Shown here one piece after another: positions 32,218-44,100 of a DNA stretch of 64,000 nucleotides. The notes under the pieces are model-generated. The model was given only the letters and a program-made list of their open reading frames with translations. It searched no databases and was not told where the DNA came from. Position 1 is the first letter of the stretch, and every line of letters begins with the position of its first letter. Made by a program: the position numbers and the translations under genes. Source of the DNA: Clavaria fumosa (Eukaryota; Basidiomycota; Agaricomycetes; Agaricales; Clavariaceae); the NCBI GenBank assembly GCA_951802425.1, contig CATOQE010000001.1, positions 97,219-161,218 on the forward strand, given 5' to 3'.

Positions 32218-35200
32218 CTAGCTGTAAAACAAATGGCCAATGCAAGTTTGGCCACAAAATAAAAAACTGCAAAATGTGTTATAGGAACTTTGTAGACATG
32301 TTCTATAGGTAAAACAATACAACTTTTGTATGGATCATGTCTCACCCCACTTGCTACTTCAAAAGATCCCCTGGTTTTCATTTTGGCCTCTTCCTAGTGT
32401 ATCATTACAAAGAATAGCATATTGTACAATACGTAGGCATGGGAGGCCTATGAAACTTTGAGGAGACATTCTCTATAGTATATCAATGGTTTATGGCCAC
32501 TTACCTGATCCCCTAAGCTTCTACTTTCAAAGATCCCCTGAAAATGCCCAAAAAACTCATTTTCCCGGGATCTTTGGACCTGGACACTAAAACACTTATG
32601 TAAAGCACCCACACCCTTTCCCTATACCCCCTCTAACCCCCCATACCATTCACTACCAAGTGGCCAATGCTCCACTTTCTGCTGACCCTTCTCTAACATC
32701 TGGCCACAGCTGGCCACTGTAGTTTCGGAACCTGGGATCTTTGGAAGCATAAGGTATACCACACTCAAAACACCTGGAACCTAGTGTCAAATAGGTGCCC
32801 TAACCCCAGGAATATTTTCAGGATTTTTGAACCGCTTATAGATTCTGGCCAATAGGCCACTTTGCCAAGACCCTAGCTGTAAAACAAATGGCCAATGCAA
32901 GTTTGGCCACAAAATAAAAAACTGCAAAATGTGTTATAGGAACTTTGTAGACATGTTCTATAGGTAAAACAATACAACTTTTGTATGGATCATGTCTCAC
33001 CCCACTTGCTACTTCAAAAGATCCCCTGGTTTTCATTTTGGCCTCTTCCTAGTGTATCATTACAAAGAATAGCATATTGTACAATATGTAGGCATGGGAG
33101 GCCTATGAAACTTTGAGGAGACATTCTCTATAGTATATCAATGGTTTATGGCCACTTACCTGATCCCCTGAAAATGCCCAAAAAACTCATTTTCCCGGGA
33201 TCTTTGGACCTGGACACTAAAACACTTATGTAAAGCACCCACACCCTTTCCCTATACCCCCTCTAACCCCCCATACCATTCACTACCAAGTGGCCAATGC
33301 TCCACTTTCTGCTGACCCTTCTCTAACATCTGGCCACAGCTGGCCACTGTAGTTTCGGAACCTGGGATCTTTGGAAGCATAAGGTATACCACACTCAAAA
33401 CACCTGGAACCTAGTGTCAAATAGGTGCCCTAACCCCAGGAATATTTTCAGGATTTTTGAACCGCTTATAGATTCTGGCCAATAGGCCACTTTGCCAAGA
33501 CCCTAGCTGTAAAACAAATGGCCAATGCAAGTTTGGCCACAAAATAAAAAACTGCAAAATGTGTTATAGGAACTTTGTAGACATGTTCTATAGGTAAAAC
33601 AATACAACTTTTGTATGGATCATGTCTCACCCCACTTGCTACTTCAAAAGATCCCCTGGTTTTCATTTTGGCCTCTTCCTAGTGTATCATTACAAAGAAT
33701 AGCATATTGTACAATACGTAGGCATGGGAGGCCTATGAAACTTTGAGGAGACATTCTCTATAGTATATCAATGGTTTATGGCCACTTACCTGATCCCCTA
33801 AGCTTCTACTTTCAAAGATCCCCTGAAAATGCCCAAAAAACTCATTTTCCCGGGATCTTTGGACCTGGACACTAAAACACTTATGTAAAGCACCCACACC
33901 CTTTCCCTATACCCCCTCTAACCCCCCATACCATTCACTACCAAGTGGCCAATGCTCCACTTTCTGCTGACCCTTCTCTAACATCTGGCCACAGCTGGCC
34001 ACTGTAGTTTCGGAACCTGGGATCTTTGGAAGCATAAGGTATACCACACTCAAAACACCTGGAACCTAGTGTCAAATAGGTGCCCTAACCCCAGGAATAT
34101 TTTCAGGATTTTTGAACCGCTTATAGATTCTGGCCAATAGGCCACTTTGCCAAGACCCTAGCTGTAAAACAAATGGCCAATGCAAGTTTGGCCACAAAAT
34201 AAAAAACTGCAAAATGTGTTATAGGAACTTTGTAGACATGTTCTATAGGTAAAACAATACAACTTTTGTATGGATCATGTCTCACCCCACTTGCTACTTC
34301 AAAAGATCCCCTGGTTTTCATTTTGGCCTCTTCCTAGTGTATCATTACAAAGAATAGCATATTGTACAATACGTAGGCATGGGAGGCCTATGAAACTTTG
34401 AGGAGACATTCTCTATAGTATATCAATGGTTTATGGCCACTTACCTGATCCCCTAAGCTTCTACTTTCAAAGATCCCCTGAAAATGCCCAAAAAACTCAT
34501 TTTCCCGGGATCTTTGGACCTGGACACTAAAACACTTATGTAAAGCACCCACACCCTTTCCCTATACCCCCTCTAACCCCCCATACCATTCACTACCAAG
34601 TGGCCAATGCTCCACTTTCTGCTGACCCTTCTCTAACATCTGGCCACAGCTGGCCACTGTAGTTTCGGAACCTGGGATCTTTGGAAGCATAAGGTATACC
34701 ACACTCAAAACACCTGGAACCTAGTGTCAAATAGGTGCCCTAACCCCAGGAATATTTTCAGGATTTTTGAACCGCTTATAGATTCTGGCCAATAGGCCAC
34801 TTTGCCAAGACCCTAGCTGTAAAACAAATGGCCAATGCAAGATTGGCCACATAATAAAAAACTGCAAAATGTGTTATAGGAACCTTGTAGACATGTTCTA
34901 TAGGTAAAACAATACAACTTTTGTATGGATCATGTCTCACCCCACTTGCTACTTCAAAAGATCCCCTGGTTTTCATTTTGGCCTCTTCCTAGTGTATCAT
35001 TACAAAGAATAGCATATTGTACAATACGTAGGCATGGGAGGCCTATGAAACTTTGAGGAGACATTCTCTATAGTATATCAATGGTTTATGGCCACTTACC
35101 TGATCCCCTAAGCTTCTACTTTCAAAGATCCCCTGAAAATGCCCAAAAAACTCATTTTCCCGGGATCTTTGGACCTGGACACTAAAACACTTATGTAAAG

Positions 35201-37905
35201 CACCCACACCCTTTCCCTATACCCCCTCTAACCCCCCATACCATTCACTACCAAGTGGCCAATGCTCCACTTTCTGCTGACCCTTCTCTAACATCTGGCC
35301 ACAGCTGGCCACTGTAGTTTCGGAACCTGGGATCTTTGGAAGCATAAGGTATACCACACTCAAAACACCTGGAACCTAGTGTCAAATAGGTGCCCTAACC
35401 CCAGGAATATTTTCAGGATTTTTGAACCGCTTATAGATTCTGGCCAATAGGCCACTTTGCCAAGACCCTAGCTGTAAAACAAATGGCCAATGCAAGTTTG
35501 GCCACAAAATAAAAAACTGCAAAATGTGTTATAGGAACTTTGTAGACATGTTCTATAGGTAAAACAATACAACTTTTGTATGGATCATGTCTCACCCCAC
35601 TTGCTACTTCAAAAGATCCCCTGGTTTTCATTTTGGCCTCTTCCTAGTGTATCATTACAAAGAATAGCATATTGTACAATACGTAGGCATGGGAGGCCTA
35701 TGAAACTTTGAGGAGACATTCTCTATAGTATATCAATGGTTTATGGCCACTTACCTGATCCCCTAAGCTTCTACTTTCAAAGATCCCCTGAAAATGCCCA
35801 AAAAACTCATTTTCCCGGGATCTTTGGACCTGGACACTAAAACACTTATGTAAAGCACCCACACCCTTTCCCTATACCCCCTCTAACCCCCCATACCATT
35901 CACTACCAAGTGGCCAATGCTCCACTTTCTGCTGACCCTTCTCTAACATCTGGCCACAGCTGGCCACTGTAGTTTCGGAACCTGGGATCTTTGGAAGCAT
36001 AAGGTATACCACACTCAAAACACCTGGAACCTAGTGTCAAATAGGTGCCCTAACCCCAGGAATATTTTCAGGATTTTTGAACCGCTTATAGATTCTGGCC
36101 AATAGGCCACTTTGCCAAGACCCTAGCTGTAAAACAAATGGCCAATGCAAGTTTGGCCACATAATAAAAAACTGCAAAATGTGTTATAGGAACCTTGTAG
36201 ACATGTTCTATAGGTAAAACAATACAACTTTTGTATGGATCATGTCTCACCCCACTTGCTACTTCAAAAGATCCCCTGGTTTTCATTTTGGCCTCTTCCT
36301 AGTGTATCATTACAAAGAATAGCATATTGTACAATACGTAGGCATGGGAGGCCTATGAAACTTTGAGGAGACATTCTCTATAGTATATCAATGGTTTATG
36401 GCCACTTACCTGATCCCCTAAGCTTCTACTTTCAAAGATCCCCTGAAAATGCCCAAAAAACTCATTTTCCCGGGATCTTTGGACCTGGACACTAAAACAC
36501 TTATGTAAAGCACCCACACCCTTTCCCTATACCCCCTCTAACCCCCCATACCATTCACTACCAAGTGGCCAATGCTCCACTTTCTGCTGACCCTTCTCTA
36601 ACATCTGGCCACAGCTGGCCACTGTAGTTTCGGAACCTGGGATCTTTGGAAGCATAAGGTATACCACACTCAAAACACCTGGAACCTAGTGTCAAATAGG
36701 TGCCCTAACCCCAGGAATATTTTCAGGATTTTTGAACCGCTTATAGATTCTGGCCAATAGGCCACTTTGCCAAGACCCTAGCTGTAAAACAAATGGCCAA
36801 TGCAAGTTTGACCACATAATAAAAAACTGCAAAATGTGTTATAGGAACCTTGTAGACATGTTCTATAGGTAAAACAATACAACTTTTGTATGGATCATGT
36901 CTCACCCCACTTGCTACTTCAAAAGATCCCCTGGTTTTCATTTTGGCCTCTTCCTAGTGTATCATTACAAAGAATAGCATATTGTACAATACGTAGGCAT
37001 GGGAGGCCTATGAAACTTTGAGGAGACATTCTCTATAGTATATCAATGGTTTATGGCCACTTACCTGATCCCCTAAGCTTCTACTTTCAAAGATCCCCTG
37101 AAAATGCCCAAAAAACTCATTTTCCCGGGATCTTTGGACCTGGACACTAAAACACTTATGTAAAGCACCCACACCCTTTCCCTATACCCCCTCTAACCCC
37201 CCATACCATTCACTACCAAGTGGCCAATGCTCCACTTTCTGCTGACCCTTCTCTAACATCTGGCCACAGCTGGCCACTGTAGTTTCGGAACCTGGGATCT
37301 TTGGAAGCATAAGGTATACCACACTCAAAACACCTGGAACCTAGTGTCAAATAGGTGCCCTAACCCCAGGAATATTTTCAGGATTTTTGAACCGCTTATA
37401 GATTCTGGCCAATAGGCCACTTTGCCAAGACCCTAGCTGTAAAACAAATGGCCAATGCAAGTTTGGCCACATAATAAAAAACTGCAAAATGTGTTATAGG
37501 AACCTTGTAGACATGTTCTATAGGTAAAACAATACAACTTTTGTATGGATCATGTCTCACCCCACTTGCTACTTCAAAAGATCCCCTGGTTTTCATTTTG
37601 GCCTCTTCCTAGTGTATCATTACAAAGAATAGCATATTGTACAATACGTAGGCATGGGAGGCCTATGAAACTTTGAGGAGACATTCTCTATAGTATATCA
37701 ATGGTTTATGGCCACTTACCTGATCCCCTAAGCTTCTACTTTCAAAGATCCCCTGAAAATGCCCAAAAAACTCATTTTCCCGGGATCTTTGGACCTGGAC
37801 ACTAAAACACTTATGTAAAGCACCCACACCCTTTCCCTATACCCCCTCTAACCCCCCATACCATTCACTACCAAGTGGCCAATGCTCCACTTTCTGCTGA
37901 CCCTT
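32218..37905. repeat. 655-bp satellite array, 8 full units plus 473 bp
   Basis: Units start CTAGCTGTAAAACAAATGGC at 32218, 32873, 33503, 34158, 34813, 35468, 36123, 36778 and 37433. The spacing is 655 bp except the second unit, which is 630 bp because 25 bp between two GATCCCCT words are deleted (about 33165). Units are nearly identical. A few sites define two types: GCCACAAAAT with GGAACTTTG (units 1-4 and 6) and CCACATAAT with GGAACCTTG (units 5, 7, 8, 9). A 66-codon frame on the minus strand is present in every full unit and is addressed under rejected items. The array ends within a unit at CTGACCCTT. Confidence 0.96.
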
Positions 37906-38400
37906 ACCCACAACACTTGGCCAATGCAGCATTGGCCAACTTCTGTTAAATAATTTCCAATAATCACCAAAATATTCATATGCTTAATTCCCATTTTTGG
38001 CATCATCTTTTGTATGGAAACCACATCCAACTTTCCATCTGTTCCAAAGATCCCCATTATTCTTGATATTAAATGAGCATGGCACATTGGCTATATCTCA
38101 GCAAACACTTCATATATTTTCATCAGACTTTGTGAGTAGATGCATACCTATGAGCAGTATCTTCAGTAATATTTATATGAATTTACATGATTTAATGTAA
38201 AGGGTAGAGTGGGTGTGCAGATGAAGCAGAAGTGTGAGCCAGGGTGAGAGTGAAGATGATTGTGAGAGTGACAGAGTAAATGGGGTGGGTGAGGGTGAGT
38301 AAGAGTGTTCATGAAGGTGAAGGTGAGGGGTGAAGGTGACTGAGAGTGGGGTTCAGGCTTCTTTTCTCATGACTGTGATGGTCCCTTGTCCTTAACCTGC
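37906..38400. other. Non-coding sequence between satellite and gypsy B
   Basis: AT-rich to about 38200, then GTGAGGGTGAG- and GAGAGTGA-type simple repeats to 38350. CACTTGGCCAATGCAGCATTGGCC (palindromic core GGCCAATGC-A-GCATTGGCC, about 37917) is a 19-base near-perfect hairpin beside the satellite end. No gene. Confidence 0.45.
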
Positions 38401-39196
38401 CGAGGATGCGCTTGAGGTCCCATCGGGATGAAACAGTGCCACCTCAGGCCCCCTCGCCATCCATACACACCCGACCAACAACCTTCGGGTCTCCAGACCC
38501 CTCGCCATCCATACACACCCGACCAACAACCTTCGGGTCCCCAGACCCCTCGCCATCCATACACACCCGACCAACAACCTTCGGGTCCCCAGACCCCGGC
38601 CTCTGTGTCCACTTCGTTAGGGATGATGCTCGGACCAGGTTTGGTTTCCTCGGGGAGCTCCAACCCCTTGGTCCCAGTAACCCTGTATCCTCCCGCTCCA
38701 CCCACAATGCCTCCAAGCCCTACTCCACTACCTCGACCCTCAGTCCCTGCTCTTGTGTTGAGATATACACTTACACCAGTACTACCCCCACTATCCCTAC
38801 TCACAACTAACTACTCTGGAGTGCTACCAGTGCTTCCTTTTCCGATACCCAGTGTCAACCCACCATCCTCAGCATGAGGGTCACGATGTCTGCTGCTGCC
38901 AACCCAGAGCCTCCCACCACAGTTGCCGCCATGACCTTTCGAGATTCCCGGGATTCCGCAAGGAATTCCACCGGCGGTACCTCCTGTGGTACCCATCGGA
39001 AATCTGCCCGCCGGTCTGCCATACTACATCTACTACCCAGCACCTGGAGACGATGGCCCCAAACTCAAGGAGCCCGACATCTTCACGGGTAAGGACCCAG
39101 CATGGCTAACAATGTTCATCTTGCAGTGCATTACATGGTTTCTGGGGAAGCCACGGAAGTTCGCTACTGATCGGGATCGTGTTCTATTCGCCACAT
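38401..39196 (+). pseudogene. Gypsy B gag, 5' part, split by gypsy A
   Basis: The plus strand shows a Pro/Ser-rich N-terminal region with three 16-residue repeats (SPSIHTRPTTFGSPDP, 48-bp DNA period at 38461, 38509 and 38557). This is followed by LPRPSVPALVLRYTLTP and stops. The main gag frame then carries VPIGNLPAGLPYYIYYPAPG, DGPKLKEPDIFTGKDPAWL and PRKFATDRDRVLFAT. At 39196 the frame is cut by the gypsy A insertion and resumes at 47195. The family role is RNA binding and particle assembly. Several stops precede 38986, so the original start is not certain. Confidence 0.7.
38449..38595. repeat. 48-bp tandem repeat, 3 copies, in gypsy B gag
   Basis: CCATACACACCCGACCAACA recurs at 38461, 38509 and 38557. 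The period of 48 bp keeps the reading frame, so it duplicates a 16-residue Pro/Thr-rich segment of gag. The copies are almost identical. Confidence 0.9.
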
Positions 39197-39921
39197 TGTC
39201 ACGCCCGTGCCAACCGGAGTATTCTCCGGCCTTCTCCAGCCTTCTCCGGCGGTCTCCGGACCCCCGATCGCAACTCCGGGCTCTCGGACCTAGGTCCAGA
39301 GCGCTGGACTTCACTTGCGCGACGTAGCGCAGGATCAGGAAGTGTGGCTGAAGGGCCACCAACTGATGTCCGCACTAGTTGCTGTTGCCTTGGGCAACCA
39401 GGAACTGGTCCTGCCCCAGACCCATCGCCCAGACAATTTGATGGACTCCCGGAAATGCCTGTACATCATAGTTAGTAGTTTAACCTTTGTCCCGATCAGA
39501 TTCCGTCTCCGTCTCGTAGTCCCGTAGTTTAGTTTATTTCCTGACTCCCGGACATTACTCCGTAGCTACGAACTGATTCCGTAGTCGTACCGGAGTTATC
39601 TCCGTTGCTAGCATCGCCCCGGACTTTTGTATAAGTACTCGTAGATTATGGCCTTAGTCTAGCCAGTCTGATTATCAACCCCGCCTACTCGCACTCTACT
39701 CTGCATTGCCTGAAACCTGTCTCCCAACTTCTTCCGAAATCCGAGACACTGATCCGCAGAGGGCGTCGTTTCAATACGTTCGCCAAGTCTCGTCCAAACT
39801 CCGGTTTGCTCCATCGCACCCAGACCTTGTTACTCTCGCCCGGACTTTATTGTTCCCCACCGGACTTTGTTATTTCCGCCCAGACTTTACTCCGCCCGAC
39901 CCCTGCGACATAGACGTAACA
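39197..39921 (+). repeat. Gypsy A 5' LTR
   Basis: 725 bp from TGTCACGCCCG to CATAGACGTAACA. It contains GGCCTTCTCC repeats near the start. TTTTGTATAAGTACTCG near 39626 may supply the TATA box. The gag ATG follows 31 bp after the LTR. Confidence 0.93.
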
Positions 39922-39952
39922 GTATAATCAGACTGACCACTCTGCGATCATA

Positions 39953-41095
39953 ATGTCCGAACCTCCCCGACGCAGTGGCCGCTTGCGCCCAAGTGCCAAG
40001 CCGACGACCCCTGGTGGGTCCAACCTTGGAGAACTAATTAATCCGACCCCTCCTGGCGAGGGGGACGAACCAACCGTACCCGGTCCACGCGAAACCCGAT
40101 CCCGATCTCCTCTGGCTGAACAGCCCGACTCCCCGTTATCCGAACCCAACCCCGAAGCCCCGAACCTCACGGACGCGATCCGCGCCTTGGCCGCATCCAC
40201 CAAGGAACGAGGTTCCCCGTCTTCCCGCGTCAAGGAACCGGAACCGTTCAACGGTTCCAACTCCAAGAAACTCCGTAGTTTCTTAGTTCAATGCAAATTG
40301 AACTTCCGAGACCGCCTGAAGACTTTCAGCGAGGACTCGGTAAAGATAAATTTTGCCATCTCCTTCCTGCAGGGAACCGCTCTCGAGTGGTTCGAACCCA
40401 CTCTCCTAGGCGAAGCCCCGGACACCGACTGGAATCTATTCGTCCAGGAACTCCGGGATAACTTCGGACTGCACGATCCCGTCGGAGATGCGGAGGCCGA
40501 ACTCGACCGCCTCCACATGAAGGACTCCCAACAGATCACAACGTACAACGTCGAGTTTAACCGGATAGCTGCGCGGCTCCGGTGGGACGAAGCCGCGCTC
40601 CGGCACAACTATTACCGCGGACTCCCAAACCGCCTCAAGGATGAGATTTCCCAAGTCGGGAAACCGACTTCCCTCCCCGTCCTGCGCAAACTCTGCCAGG
40701 ACATTGACGCGCGATACTGGGAACATCAAGGCGAACGTTCCCGCGACACACCCGCCAAATCCGACAACAAGCCCCGCCAAGCAAATAACTCCGGACAATC
40801 GTCCGGAGGAAACAAACCTGCCAACAACTCCGGAGCAGCATCGAACGCCTCCGGATCTGCACGAAAGACCGATCCCCTGAAGGATAATAAGATCAGCAAA
40901 GACGGAAAGCTAACTCCGGGGGAACGGAAACGCCGCTTCGACAACAACCTCTGCCTCGTTTGCGGAAGAACCGGACATGTTGCGAAGGACTGCCCGAAGT
41001 CCCGGAACATGCAGGGCAAGAAAGCCCGAACCGTCACGACCTCCGACACAGTTCCGGAGGTTAAGGCTGCGGCTGCTCGGGCAAAAAACTCCTGA
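39953..41095 (+). CDS. Gypsy A gag with CCHC zinc knuckle
   Basis: A 380-codon intact frame. ATG at 39953 is the first after the LTR. The N-terminus is Ser/Pro/Arg-rich (residues 1-95). A retrotransposon gag domain follows: VKEPEPFNGSNSKKLRSFL, LQGTALEWFEPTLLG, ELDRLHMKDSQQITTYNVEF, LRHNYYRGLPNRLKDEI (residues 95-250). A low-complexity Asn/Ser linker precedes CLVCGRTGHVAKDC (CCHC, about residues 334-347). Gag binds element RNA and builds the particle. It ends at TGA 41093-41095 and overlaps the pol frame, which lies +1 relative to gag. Pol expression would therefore need +1 (or -2) frameshifting or readthrough by another route. Confidence 0.9.
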   Translation: MSEPPRRSGRLRPSAKPTTPGGSNLGELINPTPPGEGDEPTVPGPRETRSRSPLAEQPDSPLSEPNPEAPNLTDAIRALAASTKERGSPSSRVKEPEPFNGSNSKKLRSFLVQCKLNFRDRLKTFSEDSVKINFAISFLQGTALEWFEPTLLGEAPDTDWNLFVQELRDNFGLHDPVGDAEAELDRLHMKDSQQITTYNVEFNRIAARLRWDEAALRHNYYRGLPNRLKDEISQVGKPTSLPVLRKLCQDIDARYWEHQGERSRDTPAKSDNKPRQANNSGQSSGGNKPANNSGAASNASGSARKTDPLKDNKISKDGKLTPGERKRRFDNNLCLVCGRTGHVAKDCPKSRNMQGKKARTVTTSDTVPEVKAAAARAKNS

Positions 41096-42671
41096 GCGGC
41101 CCTTCGAAGTCCGCACTACCGGAGGACCGCGCCGCCCCAGCCAGTGCACATTACGAGTTCCGCCTCGGCGCATCTGCCGTTTCCCCTTCGTCCGACTCCT
41201 TGTACAAACTCTGTCTGCTCCGAATATAGATCGTTCTCCGTATTTCCGGACTCTGGTTGATTCCGGGTTGTCGCATTGTTTCATAAGTCCCGAGTTTGTC
41301 AAGAAACACAAACTCCGGACAACTCCGATTTCCCCCATGTCACTCCGCCTTTTCGATGGCTCCTCTACGGACATCGTCAAATCCACACTCACTCTCCCTG
41401 TCCAATTCCCTACCAGAGAACTTTTCGATATCGAATTCCTGGTAGCCCGAATGGATCCCGCCTGCTCCGCTGTCCTCGGATATAACTGGCTCACCCGCTA
41501 CAACCCGTTGGTTGACTGGGTAAGAGGCAGTATTGAATTCCGGACACCGAAGTATTCCCGAACATCAAATCCGACCTCCGACACCCAAACCCCGACTCCA
41601 AAAGTGGGAACTACCGTCCTCACTCCCTCTCCGAAATCACCACCGCGGCACCTGGAGATTCGTTTTGTCAACGCAGCTGAATTTTCCAAGATCTCCGAGC
41701 CAACGGGATCTCGGACTTTCATGCTGCACCACTTTGGTGACGAAACATCCGTCCGCTCCGTCGCGACCGAACCGGTGGACCTGTCCTCCGTCCCGGAGGA
41801 ATATCACGACTTCGCTGATGTGTTCAGCAAGACGAAAGCGGACACCCTAGCTCCGCATCGACCGTACGACCTCCGGATTAATCTGGAAGAAGGTAAAACT
41901 CCGCCCCATGGGCCGATATATTCCCTCTCCCAGATGGAGCTCCGTACACTGCGGGATTTCCTCGATGAACATCTCCGCATCGGATTTATCCGCCCGACTA
42001 GCTCTTCCCATGGAGCTCCTGTTTTATTCGTCTGGAAAAAGGATGGAAGTCTCCGGCTATGCGTGGACTTCCGAGCCCTTAACCGGATCACCCGGAAAGA
42101 CCAATATCCGATCCCCCTGACCCGCGATCTGCTGGACGTAGCCGGAAGTGCTAAGGTTTACACCAAAATCGATCTCCGGCACGCCTACCATCTGGTCCGG
42201 ATCGCGGAAGGCGATGAATGGAAAACCGCCTTCCGGACCCGGTATGGTTCGTTCGAATGGTGCGTTATGCCCTTCGGACTTACTAACGCCCCTGCGGCAT
42301 TTCAACACTTCATAAACGATGTGTTTTCCAACCTCCTGGACAAGTTTATGATTGTCTACCTGGACGACATCCTGGTATACTCCGACAACCTGGAGTCGCA
42401 CGTACAGCATGTCCGAGAAGTATTCCGGCACCTACGCGCCAACGGACTTTTCGCTCACGCAGGAAAATGCTTCTTCCATACTGAACGAGTTGAGTACCTA
42501 GGTTTCCTGCTCTCTCCAGAAGGACTCGCAATGGACCCGGCGAAGGTGAAAGCCATTACGGAATGGCCGGAGCCCCGGAAAGTGAAGGACGTCCAGTCCT
42601 TCCTCGGATTCGCCAACTTCTACCGGAGATTCGTCTTCCGGTACTCCGACATCGTCGTCCCTCTTACTTGA
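40977..42671 (+). pseudogene. Gypsy A pol, part 1: protease and reverse transcriptase
   Basis: The frame is open from before the gag stop. The protease signature is LVDSGLSHCFISPEF (DSG, with Leu where Ala or Thr is usual, 41252-41296). The RT region runs from LRDFLDEHLRIGFIRPTSSS through LRLCVDFRALNRITRKDQYP, YTKIDLRHAYHLVRI (first catalytic Asp intact), MPFGLTNAPAAFQHFIN and YLDDILVYSD (YLDD, about 42358). It ends at FLGFANFYRRFVFRYSD then LT and TGA at 42669-42671, where relatives read LT-x-LTRK. The TGA probably arose from CGA by C-to-T at a CpG. The same frame continues beyond it, so this is a single nonsense change, not a domain boundary. Confidence 0.9.
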
Positions 42672-43883
42672 CTCACGCGGAAGTCCTCTATCTGGAACTT
42701 CAATCCCGACTGCGGGGAAGCCTTCGACACCCTGAAGACGGCTTTTGCCTCGGCCCCGATACTGGCGAACTTCGTCCCCGACGTCCCTATAATTGTGGAA
42801 ACAGACGCTTCGGACTACGCAGTCGCCGCGATACTCTCCGTGGAATTGCCACCCAGAGAAATTCATCCGGTTGCTTTTCACTCCTGGACACTCCACGACG
42901 CGGAGTTGAACTACGACACCCACGATAAGGAACTCCTGGCCATATTCGAGGCATTTGGTGAGTGGCGTCACTACCTCGAAGGTTCCGCTATTCCGGTCCA
43001 CATCGTCACGGACCATAAAAACCTGGAATACTTTGGAACTACCCGGACTTTGTCTCGGAGACAAGCCCGGTGGTCGGAATTCCTCTCCGGTTTCAACATG
43101 GTTATCCGATTCCGCCCCGGAAAACTTGGAACAAAACCCGACACCCTCACCCGACAATGGGACATTTACCCCAAAGAGGGAGATAGTGGCTACACCAGCA
43201 TAAATCCGCAAAACCTCCGACCGATTTTCAACTCCAAACAGCTGGCCACCTCCCTCCGAGCAACTTCCCTCGAAGGACTTGTACTCCGATCCGTCCTTGT
43301 CATGGACGAGGAAAAACTCCGAACCGACATCTGGAACTCGCTCCACAATGATCCGGTCGCAAGCACACGCCTGGACAAAGTTTTGTCTGGCACCGGAGAT
43401 AATCCCTGGTGGACTGTAGACGCGTCCGGCTTCGTTCGACTGGACGACCGGATATATGTTCCAGACTCCAATGACCTCCGACTCCGTGTCCTACTGTATA
43501 GGCACGACCACCCGATTTCCGGACACTTCGGACAAAACAGGACCCTGGATTTGATCCGAAGGGAGTATACGTGGCCCGGACTTCGCAGTTTTGTCTCGGA
43601 GTATTGCAACTCCTGTACTAACTGCGGCAGATCGAAGACCCGAAGGCACCGGCCTTACAGTCTCCTCCACCAACTCCCGGTCCCGGAATTACCATGGAAT
43701 TCAATTTCCATGGACTTTATCGAACACCTCCCGCAATCCGATGGATTTAATTCCATCCTCATCATCGTTGACCGCTTTTCCAAGCAAGGAATCTTTACTC
43801 CGACCTACGACATGGTTACATCAATGGACCTCGCCAGACTTTTCATCCAGCATGTTTTCTCCAAGCACGGGGTTCCCTCGCAC
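42672..43883 (+). pseudogene. Gypsy A pol, part 2: RNase H and integrase N-terminal half
   Basis: In the same frame after the TGA come LTRKSSIWNFNPDCGEAF and the RNase H core VETDASDYAVAAILS, then HDKELLAIFEAFGEW and HIVTDHKNLEYF. The integrase HHCC zinc domain is visible as HPISGHFGQNRTLDLIRR with CNSCTNCGRSKT, followed by the core start ISMDFIEHLPQSDGFNS (first catalytic Asp) and FIQHVFSKHGVPSH. The frame is broken at 43883/43884 by a MITE. RNase H removes the RNA template, and integrase inserts the cDNA. Confidence 0.88.
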
Positions 43884-44092
43884 TAGTGTTGCCACGGTTC
43901 GGTTAATTTCGGTTAACCGAACTCAAACCGATCTCAAATAAAATCTGTAAAATCGCAGAAAAATTAAAGTAGGTTTAAAATATGTGTAGAAATCTCCAGA
44001 AATATTTCCATAATTTTACAGAATTTATTGAAGTTTTAAAAGCATCGGTTTGAGTTCGGTTAACCGAAATTAACCGAACCGTGGCAACACTA
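43884..44092. mobile_element. 209-bp hAT-like MITE inside the integrase gene
   Basis: Perfect terminal inverted repeats of about 49 bp start TAGTGTTGCCACGGTTCGGT at both ends. They are flanked by the 8-bp duplication CCTCGCAC (43876-43883 and 44093-44100). An 8-bp TSD with TAGTGTTG-type ends is characteristic of non-autonomous hAT elements. The inner 110 bp is AT-rich and non-coding. The GGTTCGGTTA / GGTTAACCGAA words inside the inverted repeat are themselves palindromic. Insertion plus TSD adds 217 bp and shifts the host frame. No autonomous hAT transposase is visible in the window. Confidence 0.95.
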
Positions 44093-44100
44093 CCTCGCAC

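Noticed and set aside
32218..37905. A 66-codon minus-strand frame (MKTRGSFEVASGVRH…) conserved in every full satellite unit, taken as a repeated small gene
   Set aside because: Conservation follows from near-identity of the units. The few differences inside it are amino-acid changing (F/Y, K/N, A/V), and it has no recognisable domain or start context.
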